Of a DNA stretch of 64,000 nucleotides, positions 11,599 through 22,289 are shown piece after piece. A program made the position numbers and the translations under genes. The stretch's first letter is position 1; each line of letters opens with the position of its first letter. Below the pieces are notes generated by a model. The model searched no databases. It was not told the origin of the DNA and was given only the letters and a program-made list of their open reading frames with translations. The stretch comes from Acanthosepion pharaonis (lineage: Eukaryota; Mollusca; Cephalopoda; Sepiida; Sepiidae): contig CAHIKZ030002642.1 of NCBI GenBank assembly GCA_903632075.3, positions 153,672-217,671 on the forward strand, read 5' to 3'.

Positions 11599-13756
11599 GT
11601 TAAGTTTATGACTGGTTTTGATTTCAGAAAATTACTAAATTAGTGTTTAAAATTAAACTATACTAAACGCGAAGTATATATAAGAATCTGGTATAGGCAG
11701 AGGGATATATAATTCAATTGTTTTAATTTCAAGCTGGTTATTCGGCTTTGATTGAACACTGGGAAATTACCGGAAGTATACAAAGAGAAAAGTTATTTGT
11801 TAGAGAAAGTTGTTTCGCATTTACAGCAGATTTTTCTTCCTATCATTCTTACGCCCTTATTTAACGAATGGTATTTCCTATCAGCCCTGAAATTTCTACA
11901 GAAATTATATGTCCAGGGTCCCTTCCTTTGAGAAAGTTGAGCGGTAAAGACATTTTTCTTAAACAGCCTCTTGACTTTCTAGAAAAAAAAAACTGTCTAC
12001 TTTTCAGCGCTATACTTAGTTAAAGAGACGAAGCAATCTTGCACTCAACAAACTTTACCAGAAAATGATTTCGAGCATAAAAACTGAACATTGTATTATT
12101 GAATAATTTCCATTTTTTGTATTGCTCAATCAGTTAATCAAGTAGAGTCCGAAATTTTAACTTTTTCGTTAAATTAATAAAATTTTATTTTGTGATTTTC
12201 TAACCAAATGCTCTTAAAGAAATAAAAAGAATTTTCCAATAGGAAACAGAATTTGTCAAGGTTTTTAATTTTAAACCTTGTTTCTTTCTTACCTGTTTAA
12301 ATAAAATGGTCACCCAACTCTTAATCGTTCAGAAACAATATTTTGCCTACTTTTGATCACAATTGAATAATTACTTATAATTGTTTATTAATTGAAAGTA
12401 AACTTTTAATCTAAGTTATAAAAATTAACTTTCATGAATAGAAAACTGGTTCCAGATGTAAAAACATTTTAAAAAAGTTCCTAAAAATCTAAATTTAAAG
12501 ATGTTTTCACACCAAAAAAGTGAATGAAGATCAAATGAATGATTTTTATAAGTAACATTTTCAAAAAGTTGTGAAATTGCAAAAAGCAAAGTTTTAAAAA
12601 CTGAGGCTTGTACTCATTTTTAATGTTAAAAATATAGAAAGTGTAGCCAATAAAAAAAAAAAAAAAAAAAAAAAAAAACCTCTCCTTAAGTTCATTTAGG
12701 ACATTAATAACTTACTGAAATTATTTACAAAATTATTTAAAAGAAACAATATTTTTTTAAACGGGTGTCAAATATTCGATAATTCTTTAAAATTATATAT
12801 ATTTTTAGAAGGAATCAGTTTCTCAGAACGGAAAATGTAATAGCTGAAAATCGTAATCTAAATAAAAGATAAACTTTAAAAATTATGATTCAAATGATTT
12901 TCCTAAACAAGAAAAAAATTATGTCATTAGCAAAAATGAATTCAAAAAAATACAATTAGGTTCACGAAACTAATAGTGTTAGTATATTAAAACATTTTCT
13001 GGTGAATAATTTCAGAAAGAAACTAAATTTTTACTTGTAATTACAGATAAAAAAATATGAATTGACACGAAGGGTTGAGGATCAAGAGGTGGGGAGGATC
13101 CAAACATGTGACGTTGGGAGAGTGAAGATGATGAGGGTAAGAGATCGGAATAAAGATTTAGAGATTGAAACATTAAATCGACATAATACATACCAAGGAA
13201 AACCATTACTTAAAACAAGGTAAATAAAAACTATATAATATTCAAATTTTTGAAATAGCATTTCTTTGCACACACACGTTCAAGACGTCTCAAGTCATTT
13301 GTTGTTCGTTTCAAAATGTTTAAATCACAAAGCCTTCGAAAAAAAAAAAAAAAAAAAAAAAAAACAACAGATTGAGTATAATAAAATATATATAAAAACG
13401 TGGTAAACAAACAAGGTCCCAACAGGTCACCTGCTGATAAGCCGAAAAGCAACCGATCGAAATCTTGAGAAAACAAAAGATCAGGATGAAGTTACCTCCC
13501 CACCAAATAAAACTAGCTTTTAAAAGTAAAAAGGTAGGATAACTAAATTTCCTCCTTAGAAATTGACCCTTTTTTTTATCAAGTAGAGAAAATAAGATGG
13601 ACAACACTATCCCCCACACTACAAAAAAAAAAGAAAAAAGGAAAGAGGTGATAGAGATTATGTCGGAAAAATGAAACGTGTAAAAAACAAGATAACAAAA
13701 TGAAATAAAACATCAATAGGTACGATTGATGATAATGATAGGTATTTTTTTTGTTT
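11599..13756. other. AT-rich presumed MED13 intron 1
   Basis: No coding signal was seen. It holds poly(A) runs near 12650-12678 and 13339-13364. On the minus strand this directly follows the MED13 exon's splice donor. Confidence 0.45.
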
Positions 13757-13762
13757 TCTTAC

Positions 13763-13831
13763 CAAGGCAAAAAGGTTTGTGTAGCAATCCTCGAGAGAGC
13801 AACCGTTCCCCGCAGGATTAGGGTGACTCAT
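13763..13831 (-). CDS. MED13: MED13 first coding exon (Mediator complex subunit 13)
   Basis: Minus-strand ATG at 13831-13829 opens 23 codons. They read MSHPNPAGNGCSLED then CYTNLFAL, ending at a phase-0 donor: TTG then GTAAGA, with the intron GT at 13762-13761. MED13 N-terminal regions are conserved as N-G-x-S-L-E-D-C-x-x-N-x-F-x-L, and the Drosophila (skuld) form is especially close. MED13 joins the CDK8-cyclin C-MED12 kinase module to core Mediator in the nucleus and controls RNA polymerase II initiation. The next residues expected (DLxGIKWRKxV) were not found between 1 and 13762, so exon 2 lies beyond the left edge. The start is supported by an in-frame upstream TGA at 13846-13844 and a good context (ACCATGA). 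I am confident of the family. Whether the locus is intact cannot be judged from one exon. Confidence 0.85.
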
Positions 13832-13856
13832 GGTCACTCCATCTCAGGATTCAGGG
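13832..13856 (-). other. MED13: MED13 5' UTR segment and predicted splice acceptor
   Basis: On the minus strand a pyrimidine-rich tract (tgttttctttctttcgcc) ends in CAG just before CCCTGAATCC. That places a predicted acceptor AG at plus 13858-13857 and makes the exon 13763-13856 (94 nt). An upstream untranslated exon would then be needed, and the CG-rich islands at 15.2, 16.3 and 17.0 kb are candidates. The alternative is a continuous 5' UTR running through this tract to a start site near 13.9 kb. Confidence 0.5.
13834..13842 (-). promoter_or_regulatory. Minimal uORF (Met-Glu-stop) before MED13 start
   Basis: ATG GAG TGA on the minus strand (13842-13834) ends two nucleotides before the main ATG (13831), giving ATGGAGTGACCATG. 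Very short uORFs this close to a start can affect initiation or reinitiation. The ORF is seen directly; the effect is inference. Confidence 0.6.
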
Positions 13857-14393
13857 CTGGAGGGCGAAAGAAAGAAAACACTCGGCTTTCTTGTTCCTCT
13901 TTTTTTTTTTTTTTCTCTCTCCTTCTCCTCGTCAGATTCAAAAATATCTATCTAATATATATATGTGTCTAGGTATATATAAATATACACACACAAGCAT
14001 AGACATGTGTGTGGGTCAATTACTTTTTTTTTTTGGCTTCGGTTACGTATTTTTCTTTTTCCTTCGTTAAAAAAAAAAAAAAAAAAAAATACAAATATTT
14101 CCTTTTATATAATTCGAGTTTCCTGTTTCGGTTAACTTTGCTCTTTTGTTTTCATCTAAATGTATATATAAATGTATTTATATATTTGTGTGTATAAATA
14201 GATACCTATATATACACACTGATTGATGATGATGATAAAATCTAGAATAAATAGTTACAAATATATATACAATATATTTTTTATATACATAAGTGGCCAG
14301 TTTTTTTTTGTTCCTCAGTGTAGCAGGAGAAAATGTGGACAAAATTGAAGTTTTCTTTAATAAACAGGACACAAGTAACCTTCAGATAATAAA

Positions 14394-14426
14394 ATTATAT
14401 ATATATATATATATATATTTACATAA

Positions 14427-14457
<31 letters not shown>

Positions 14458-14458
14458 T
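14394..14458. repeat. (TA)n microsatellite, two blocks
   Basis: Two TA runs are separated by about 15 bp (tttacataaatataa). Confidence 0.9.
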
Positions 14459-15844
14459 TGTACAAGTAGGTGTTTCTTCTTTTAGGTTTCCAGGGGGAAG
14501 TCACTATTTAAGATGACATAAAAAGAGATGAGGCATGTGCCTACTAATGTAACTATTTAGTAACATTAGTAATTTAGGAATTTCTATCAAAGATCTTTTC
14601 TTTTAAGTTTATTTTACTTTTTCTTCTTAAATACACTGGTTCCCCTTTTTTTTGTTTGTTTGTTTTCTTTGATTTTATCCTTTGAGGAAGTTTGTTTTTT
14701 GCAGTAAAATTTTGACCTGTTTTTGGAGATTTAATTCCACAATAGGACAGACATGTAAAATAATTTATGATGATCAAGTGGATATATATTTATTTATATA
14801 TAAATAAATAAATATATATGCATATATATATATATATATAACTTTGTAAAATTTCTGTACACATATATATATTTTTTTAAAGTGTTATTTTCTTTTTTTT
14901 CTTTTTCATTAATCTCTTTCACGTGTTCCTGTTTTTTCCTTACTTGTTAATTTTTGGTAAGTTCTTAAATCCATGATTCCGTCTTGGAGTGTTGAGGTCT
15001 TTAAAATTGTTTGGTTGTCTTGATTTTATATATATTTTAATTGTATTTTTCCTCTTGTTCGTATTTTCCAACCAACTGAAATAAAATACCAAGACTTTAA
15101 AATATAATTTACCTCAAGACATAAAAAAAATAACTTTTTAAATACTTATCGTTAAAATATATGTCCTGTTATTTAATACTTTAAAGAGAAATTTCACAGA
15201 CGATGGATCTGTAGAAGACAGGGGTCGGGCTTCATGTCCCCTGTGGGGCAGGGATTTGCTACGGGAGGGAAAATAGATCTTTTTTTTTCTTTATCACTTT
15301 TAAGTATGTTTAAAAGGTTAGATAAGTATTAAATCCATTCGAAGTTGCCTTTTTTTCTGTAAAGAGGAGGAAAAACAAAAGTCAACGATCAGAAACTATT
15401 ATCGAGAACTTTACAATTATTATTATTATTAATCTGTTTTTTTTTGTTTTGTTTTTTTAAATAGAATTAAATTTAAATCCGGTTTTTCAGAAGGAAGAAA
15501 GATGAGACGATGAAGAAGAAATACTTGTCATTGCATCTTCCGGTGATTATTATTATTATTATTATTTTGTCTCTCCTTTTTCTTTTCCCAAAACACTGTA
15601 ATAATTCCGAAGATATCGATTCAGATTTTTCTTTTTTAGTATTTTTCAGGAAGAAATTACAATTTCAGCCTTTTTTTTTTTGTTTTGTTTTTTTTTTTCT
15701 TCCTCTTTTTTGTTTCCCTCTCTTTTCCTTTATTTCCAGTTTCGTAAATGTGTGAGTGAAGTCGGAAATGATGAGAAAGGAAAAAAATCACGTAGTTGTT
15801 ACTCCAGCGATTTTTTTTTCTTATCTCTCTACTTTGGTCTCTGG

Positions 15845-15846
<2 letters not shown>

Positions 15847-15879
<33 letters not shown>

Positions 15880-15901
15880 AAATTAAAAAAAAAAAATCAG
15901 C

Positions 15902-15933
<32 letters not shown>

Positions 15934-16047
15934 TATAGGAATAAATAAATAAATTCCTTGATCTCCGATTTTTAACTTTGTTTTGTCGGCTGATGGTGGT
16001 TGTTTGTCCCGACCAGATTTTTCTTTTTTTCTCTCTTTATATCTTAT

Positions 16048-16094
<47 letters not shown>

Positions 16095-16146
16095 TATGTA
16101 TATATATATAAATAAATATTATATATATATACTTATATATATAATT

Positions 16147-16180
<34 letters not shown>
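15847..16180. repeat. Clustered (TA)n, A and T tracts
   Basis: TA runs at 15847-15876, 15917-15938, 16056-16092 and 16098-16143 are interleaved with A runs and end in a T run to 16180. Simple sequence. Confidence 0.9.
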
Positions 16181-16183
<3 letters not shown>

Positions 16184-16294
16184 TTAAATTGTATAAAGAG
16201 TGAGAAAATGTGTGTGTATTTTTCATGTATGTGTTATGTTAGCTGTACAATAAGTCTCCACCCGACCATGTTACGGTCGTATTGCTCTGCTTAC

Positions 16295-16361
16295 TCGGTC
16301 GATTGTGGTTCAATCTTCGATCCCGAGACAGTTTCTTGGAGATCTGAGGATGATTTTCGTC
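16295..16361 (-). other. Candidate untranslated exon of the MED13 transcript
   Basis: On the minus strand a strong acceptor (ccatttctttttt...cag) precedes GACGAAAATC. After 67 nt a donor-like site follows (CGA, then GTAAGC). The segment is CG-containing and GC-richer than its flanks. One frame is fully open and another ends in a stop at the donor, so coding potential is not decisive. Its position 2.4 kb upstream of the MED13 start, in the same orientation and with matching acceptor/donor polarity, suggests a 5' UTR exon. There is no transcript evidence. Confidence 0.3.
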
Positions 16362-16397
16362 CTGAAAAAAAAAAAGAAATGGTTCGCTGATGTCGTT

Positions 16398-16470
16398 AGG
16401 GTCGATTATGGCGACGTCGGCGGCTTTACGTCGTAAGTGGCATCAGCAATGGCGGTCGTCGGCACTTGCA
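16398..16470 (+). other. Plus-strand start codon with splice donor in CG-rich patch
   Basis: ATG at 16407 has a strong context (ATTATGG). It opens MATSAALRRKWHQQWRSSAL and stops after 24 codons unless spliced. A donor-like GTAAGT follows the eighth codon (about 16431). The patch is rich in CG (gcgacgtcggcggc). It could be a short first coding exon of a divergently transcribed gene, an upstream ORF, or chance. No homology is recognised. Confidence 0.2.
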
Positions 16471-16919
16471 ATCATACACTAAAGCATGTTTCTCCTCCTA
16501 CCACGACGCTCTTAGCTACTTTCACTACTACCCATCCTCTTTCTCTATTACCGCCACCCCACAACCCTCTCCTTCGATACTCTTAGTCTTTCTACTTACA
16601 CACCTCCCTCGCCTTCTTTCATACACTTTCTCGTCGGACTCACTTCTTTTTTATTTGTTCACCTTTGCCTTCTTTTCACTTTCTTTGTTTATAATTTGTG
16701 TTACTTTTCCCCGTTTTTTTTTCGTCTAATTCTACAAAATTTATCAACGCGAGAATTTTAATTAAATATTTTATTTTAAATATTTTATTTCTACAAGTTG
16801 AAGAACCTGACCCCTTGTTTTTCCTCCCACTCCCTTATATCTTTTAGTTACTTAAAGTTACGGTTGGAGTAGTAGACAGAGGAGATCCTTGTACACAGAG
16901 AGGGGGTAACAGGAATTCA

Positions 16920-17045
16920 GAGAGAAAGTAGGAGGAAGGTCGAGCAGATCCAGAACCAAGGCGCTAAGCCGGAGACATGATGCCATTGGTCGAACATGGT
17001 CACATGACCCGTTGCCGCCGGAGCCGAGAACCGGAAGTTGAACCC
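16920..17045. promoter_or_regulatory. CpG-rich block with CCAAT, E-box and ETS motifs
   Basis: In about 125 bp there are roughly ten CG dinucleotides. A reverse CCAAT box (ccattgg at 16983-16989) reads as gaccaatggc on the minus strand. An E-box is at 17001-17006 (cacatg, inside gtcacatgac), and a perfect ETS/GABPA-type site lies at about 17030-17038 (accggaagt). Such clusters mark housekeeping promoters in animals. MED13 lies downstream on the minus strand, so it is the natural target, possibly with a divergent partner on the plus strand. No start site is proven. Confidence 0.45.
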
Positions 17046-17059
17046 AACATGTCAGATGA

Positions 17060-17580
17060 ACTTCTTAGTGATTGTCGGTTCTTTTTTTCATTATTTCGAC
17101 GATTGTGAACGAATATTTCGATAGCGGCTACTCCCCGTTCTCCAGTGTAGATCATTCCATCCGAGCTTGTTATCACGCCAAAATACAATTATTTATCTTC
17201 GTAAAAACAGATTTTCTATATATTTGTATTATTCTGTATTTGTTCGTAACGATCTCGCTTTTCATGATTGTATTGTTCAAATGACGAAAGAAAAGAAAAA
17301 AATATATCCTTTCTGCTTATTTACAACCTAGATAACCACATTTAATTTTTTTTATATATATAAATATGTTCATAAAAGAGATTATTCTATAAGTAATTAT
17401 TTATCAGTAAAATATGAACCTACTGTCACCTGTTGGAGAAAAGTAAAATATTTATGTCGACCTTAATTCTTTCCCTTGGGTTTTAAATTTTAAATTTTCT
17501 TTTAAGTAAAAACGGCCAGCGTGAAATAATTTCAATAAATCTATGAAACACATCGTAAAAAAATATTGTACATAAAAGTT
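17060..17580. other. AT-rich spacer, no gene seen
   Basis: AT-rich sequence downstream of the CpG block. A start at 17050 opens only 19 codons (MSDELLSDCRFFFSLFRRL then stop). Nothing is recognised. Confidence 0.35.
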
Positions 17581-17702
17581 GTTCTTGTTCTTTTATTGTC
17601 GTCTCTCCTTATTTTTTTTATATTCTCTAACATTCAGTAAAAAAAAACAAAAACTTGCGTCTTAGTGGCTTTATTGCCTTGCTTGGGGTGAAATGATAAA
17701 AA
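17580..17702 (+). repeat. 3' end of Jockey-like LINE
   Basis: The tail phrase cttagtggctttattgcctt, followed by a tggggtgaaatgat-type end, is shared with the LINE 3' ends at 34475-34520 and 35785-35830. The preceding text (gttcttgttcttttattgtc, cattcagtaa) also aligns with those 3' UTRs. This is a severely 5'-truncated insertion. Confidence 0.65.
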
Positions 17703-18283
17703 AGGATGCAAATATGTCTTAGCGATGTTTTAAAATTTAGTATCTTGTTGAAAATAAAATTTTAGGATTGACTGAAAAATCAGATATAAATGAAAAAAAA
17801 AAAATAAAGAATTGCATAAAATTCAGAATGGTGTTGCAGATAACGTTTCTTATTCAGTTGATTAATGTATTTTCGAAATGTGAAGTCCATCCTGTTTTGT
17901 TTGTAATTGGGATCAATTCTTTAAAGTAAACTGTCTTCATTTTTTTTTTAAATCATGTATGACTTGAACCTCTCAGAATTCATGATGGTCATTTTTATTT
18001 AAAATAGTTTTATATAGATTGTAATAATGCAAGGAACAAAATATGTTACATGCAGTGCCATATTTACATATGGACAAGACTAGTATTGGGTCTCTGATAA
18101 AATTTAAAAAGATAAAAATCTAAGAATAGAAGATTTGTCTCTTCATATTTAATGGGTTACCTTTGAAGTAGTTTGAAACAATTTAAGAGTATTTGGGCCC
18201 TTCAAGTTGGAGTGGGTCTTTTAAATTCAATGGGTGTTTCCTTAAGAAGTTTCATTTAGATTTTTATGCATCTTTTTTATAGC
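17703..18283. other. AT-rich spacer, no gene seen
   Basis: No recognisable gene or repeat. Short A/T runs only. Confidence 0.4.
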
Positions 18284-18445
18284 AGTCAGTCAGTTATGTG
18301 CCATGCATGATACATGCTTAGGTGATCATGTATCTTTTGATACATGACTGACAAGGCAGATTTTTTAAAGCAGTAGGCTGCCATTTCTTTCTTCGGTAGA
18401 CCAGTTACAACCCGGTCTGTTCTGCTATTTACCCATTTTTTTTAT
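18284..18445 (-). repeat. SINE tail copy (minus)
   Basis: The plus strand reads cagtcagttatgtgccatgc, then gatacatg...gatcatgtatcttttgatac, then atgactgacaaggcagat. It continues into a body (ctgttctgctatttaccca) shared with the SINE at 8935-9245. The same tail recurs at 28852-28935. The tRNA head is absent in this copy. Confidence 0.7.
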
Positions 18446-18921
18446 ACATTTAAATTTTTGATATAGCTTCATCTAAAAATATATCTTCTTTTTTTATAGA
18501 CACAGGACAAACATACATAATGAAGAAGCCCCCAAATTCTATTAGCCCAGAGGCCTTTTAACACCTAAATTCAGCCCTGGTTACATATGTGTTTGTGTAT
18601 AAATGTGTATAAACTGTCAACATCAGACAAATATTAGTGGATAATGCCAAAATACTATACAGCACCCAATGCATGAAAATACTCAAAATCCTATCATGCA
18701 AAATAATCAAACCACCTTAAATATCTTTCACCACGGGAGATGATATCTTGAAGTGTGTATAAAATAAATATATATTTAAGGGTATGCCTTATTTACATGA
18801 TGTTTGTCGACTTGTTAATCTGTCAGATTTTGATCAAAAAACCTTTCCAGTTTGTCATATTTTTCTAAATAATGTTTGTTGATATATAAAATTATACAAA
18901 ATTATATATCGTTTCATATAT

Positions 18922-18924
<3 letters not shown>

Positions 18925-18961
<37 letters not shown>

Positions 18962-19035
18962 AAAGGAAAACTTAGCCAATACATTTTGTTCCCTGAGGGA
19001 CTTCATCAAGGCAAGTGCAAAGATTTTATTTTGTG
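18925..19035. repeat. (TA)n plus 'gggacttcatcaaggcaa' repeat
   Basis: A TA run (about 18926-18955) is followed by gaaaggaaaacttagccaat and then ctgagggacttcatcaaggc. The same arrangement (TA run, aaggaaaa..., gggactttatcaaggcaa) occurs as a palindrome at 43977-44143. It is a dispersed family associated with TA microsatellites and has no known name to me. Confidence 0.6.
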
Positions 19036-19545
19036 ATAAGTACTTATATGCAAAAATTCTATTGGTTTTTCAAAATATTTTAGTACTCATGAATACTCAT
19101 CATGTGAGTGAGCACCTCTGTACCAAAAAATTTCAAAAACAATAACATTTTTCCTCTTGGAGTGTCTATTTACAGTGCATTTTTTTGCCTCATTTGATTG
19201 TAATATACGGAAAAATATTTGTGAATATGAAAGGATTATGATAAAAATAAGCAGACATAATGTTAGTAATTTATTTAATCAGACATGCTTAGAAGAAAAT
19301 TTGCTGACTAAATACACAATTCAAACACAAAGTATACCCTATAATAATGTTTGCAATAATATATTGTTCTTTATTTTAGGATATTACATCAAAAACATCA
19401 AAATTGCTACACAATTGCAGTCATGTATCGATGTGTATACAATACCATCTCATCAGGTGATTGTAAATTACTGGCGAGTGAACAATTTAATCAGATTTAA
19501 AAGCAAAATACAGCCTCTTTACAAAAAAAGAAAAAAACAAGAGTG

Positions 19546-19727
19546 GGTTATAAAGTTTGGGAGCTTTACTTAGATCAACCAATCAAATATGACCTACGTT
19601 AAATTTAAACTAAGATAATATATTATAATATATAAATTATATATATATATATATATAATTTAAATTATATATATTATAATATATTATCTTAGTTTAGTTT
19701 TGACTAAGATAATATACTATAATCTAA

Positions 19728-19780
<53 letters not shown>

Positions 19781-19856
19781 TATTATCTTCATTTAAATTT
19801 AATGTAGGTCATATTTGATTAGTTGATTAAGTAAATTTTTTTCCCCAACCTTATAA
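19546..19856. mobile_element. Foldback element, about 60-80-bp inverted arms around a TA core
   Basis: The left arm at 19564-19622 (caatcaaatatgacctac then ttaaatttaaa) pairs with the right arm at 19778-19836 (ttaaatttaatgtaggtcat). The similarity extends imperfectly outward to about 19546 and 19856 (gttataaagtttggg / ccccaaccttataa). The interior contains a second smaller palindrome and long TA runs. This is a MITE or foldback structure without coding capacity. Confidence 0.75.
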
Positions 19857-20020
19857 ATATTATTGTTTTTTGTTTTTATAAAAAAAGAGGGTGTATTTTG
19901 TATTTAAATTCATTTTTTCACCCTTGGAAGTTTGGTCTGATTAGCCAGGGAAAAAGAAATTTCCTGGGGAAATAAATTATAACCAATGGATCCTTAGAGT
20001 TGTCTGTTTTAATTGAATTG

Positions 20021-20025
<5 letters not shown>

Positions 20026-20059
<34 letters not shown>

Positions 20060-20325
20060 AGGCCTCACACTTATACACACACCCACACAAATATACACAC
20101 ATCATACTCATTCACTCCCTAATGAGCCAAATGATAACACGCACACACAGCAATACACATGCTTGCACATATACTCACTCCCTAAGAACCAAATAACACA
20201 CACACAAACACTAAACAGAGGCACATCCCCTCTCCAGGACCAATAAAACTGTCAAACTGACCAAGGGAATTCAGAGAAGCATAGATCCATCCAGCTGTTA
20301 TCTCAAATAACAACTTAAAAGAGAC
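20026..20325. repeat. (TA)n and CA-rich degenerate repeat
   Basis: A TA run at 20028-20055 is followed by about 150 bp of CA-rich sequence with two loosely repeated phrases (actccctaatgagccaaatg / actccctaagaaccaaataa). Confidence 0.6.
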
Positions 20326-20760
20326 TGTTTGACCAACACAAGGAATGTTAAAAGATTCATGTTAAAAAGAAAAAAAAAAAAAAAAACAAATGAAAACTAC
20401 AGACAAAAAGTTCATTTTTCCTCCATCAAGACATTCATTTCTGTAGTTTACTGCTACCAGCAAGCAGAAATATTTCTTCTCCCAATGATGGCCATTTGGG
20501 TCGAAACTAGTCGAGGAATCTAAATGAAATAATAAAAAAAACGAAAGAATATTAATCTACAACCCAGTGTGTCTGAAGATTTTAATTTTTTAATATTTTT
20601 TTTATTGTCATAAATTTCAGCTTCTATGTTTTTATTGTAAATATTAATAATTTGGTGGTGTAAGATTTTATGTGAATCCTTCATCATGCTGGAAATAAAT
20701 CTATATGTTAGCATAATTACTGATATTTTTTTTTTTACTTTCAGACATGTAGAGATTGTC

Positions 20761-20897
20761 ATGGGACATAAGAAAGGCATAAGCTCAAATAAGAAAAAAG
20801 ATATTGTAAAACTAATAAGTGATGTGAATGCAACATTGGAAATCGCAGCAAAGTTGAACACAGAACAATCAGAAAAGAAATTGAAAACATTGCAAAG
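20761..20897 (+). pseudogene. Tc1-like transposase N-terminal HTH fragment
   Basis: A start at 20761 reads MGHKKGISSNKKKDIVKLIS then DVNATLEIAAKLN. This follows the Tc1-family pattern of a basic lead-in, then helix 1 (KK.DIVKL), then the 'EIAAKL' recognition-helix lead. The second HTH and the linker are missing; the frame runs into a roughly 128-bp tandem repeat. The domain is DNA-binding in intact relatives and is certainly non-functional here. Confidence 0.55.
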
Positions 20898-21490
20898 GTA
20901 AGAAGAAAAACATAGCTTTAGAATGTAAGAAAAAAAGAAATTTGAGAAAAATTTAGTGTAATAAAAAAAGAAAAATGAATTTGGACAGAGATCATAGATT
21001 AATGAAAAAAGAAATTGAAAACATTGACATGGTAAGAAGAATAAAATAACTTTACAAAAGTAACCAAAAAAGATTTGAAAAAAACTCAAAGCATAATAAA
21101 GAAAAATGAATTTGAAGATAATAGATTAATCTGAAAAGAAATTGAAAACATTGCCATGGTAAAAGAAAAAAAATATTGCATTACAAATGTAAGCAAAAGA
21201 TTTGAGAAAAAAATCAAAGTGTAATAAAGAAAAATGAAGTTGAAGAAAGATCATAGATTTATTACAAAAAATTGAAAACATTGCAAAAGTAAGAAGAAAA
21301 AATATGGATTTACAAATGCAACCAAAAGAGATTTGAGAAAAAGTGAAGGTGCAATAAAGAAGAATGAATTTGAACTGCAGAGAAAAAAGAAATTGAAAAG
21401 ATTGCCAAGGTAAGAAGAATAAAATAAAAGTAACCAAAAGAGATTTGGTCAAAACTGAAAGTGTAAAAAGAAAGTCAATTGGCAAACAAG
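20875..21490. repeat. Minisatellite, about five units of about 125-130 bp
   Basis: Units begin near 'aaattgaaaacattg' (about 20879, 21012, 21140, 21270, 21393). Each includes a ggtaagaagaa-type, an aaagagatttgagaaa-type and an aaagaaaaatgaatttg-type block. The first unit contains the end of the transposase HTH, so the array grew from inside the Tc1 remnant. Confidence 0.75.
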
Positions 21491-21638
21491 GAAACATTTG
21501 AAAGAGCGTTTTTTTTATAATGTAAACAAAGAGAAAAGATTTGGTATACTAAGAGAATCGGTAAACAGTATGAAAACATTCAAATCTGCCACACTTAGGT
21601 AAACATCACAAACATAAGCGTGTAAATTGGCTGAAGAA

Positions 21639-21740
21639 GTACATGAAAACTGATCTGATTTCTCAGTTATTTTTAGTGATGAATATAGAAACTACATGAA
21701 ATGAACTTGGTGTTTGGCTTCTTCACAGAATTCAACCAGC
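21639..21740 (+). pseudogene. Tc1-like transposase catalytic-core fragment
   Basis: The codons WLKKYMKTD, then after a frame change DFSVIFSDEYRN, match the conserved 'VIFSDE' block that carries the second acidic catalytic residue in Tc1-type transposases. The surroundings are frameshifted and stop-laden. Confidence 0.55.
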
Positions 21741-22071
21741 ATGCTTTTTTTTTTTATCATTTTGCTCTAAAAAAGGCATTAAAACCACTAAAACGCAAGA
21801 GTGACAGAATGTGAGAATCATCATTATTAAGGAGAGAGGACAATAAAAGAACAGGATTCAAGGAGATGGAAGAGTACAGCTGACATTGCATTTAAATTTT
21901 TGCAGATCAAAGTTAACTGGAAAGCAAGAAACTGCAAGAGATTTCCACAAGTGAGATCTCAGAAGAGATTTGTGATTTAGAGTTATGTTTTTGGGCTTGT
22001 ATTATATGCGGTAAAATTATAGGTCCCACCAATGTTGGTATCAAGATAAAATGCAGAGAATTGTAAGAGAT

Positions 22072-22285
22072 TCTTGAGTATTATGAGTTATAAAAAAAGA
22101 GATTTTTGAGTATTATGGGTAATAACTAAAAAGACAAACATTTTTTAGTATTATGCGTTATAACTAAAAAGACATACATGAGTATTATGGGTTATAACTA
22201 AAAAGACATACATTTTTGAGTATTATGGGTTATAACTAAAAACATTTTTGAGTATTATAGATTATGACTAAAAAAGACATATATA
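22072..22285. repeat. Short-unit tandem repeat (about 35-45 bp)
   Basis: The phrase gagtattatgggttataact followed by aaaaagacatacattttt recurs about five times with length variation. Confidence 0.8.
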
Positions 22286-22289
22286 CATA

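Larger units (their letters stand above)
13900..16290. other. AT-rich low-complexity region, presumed MED13 5' intron or UTR
   Basis: Dominated by T runs, TA repeats (14394-14458, 14819-14840, 15847-15876, 16056-16092) and a T run of about 33 at 16149-16180. A GC-richer patch at about 15195-15275 is the exception. No coding exon was seen. Confidence 0.4.

Noticed and set aside
13751..13972. Plus-strand frame over the MED13 exon
   Set aside because: Shadow of the minus-strand MED13 exon. The minus-strand peptide matches a conserved family and ends at a splice donor, whereas the plus-strand frame does neither.
19157..19573. 138-codon plus-strand open frame
   Set aside because: Ile/Asn/Lys-rich composition typical of AT-rich DNA, no recognisable domain, and it runs into a foldback element. 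Not supportable as a gene, though it is the longest such frame in that region.
20520..21497. 189- and 123-codon minus-strand frames
   Set aside because: Phe/Ser/Leu-rich shadows of A-rich repeats and the Tc1 remnant on the plus strand.
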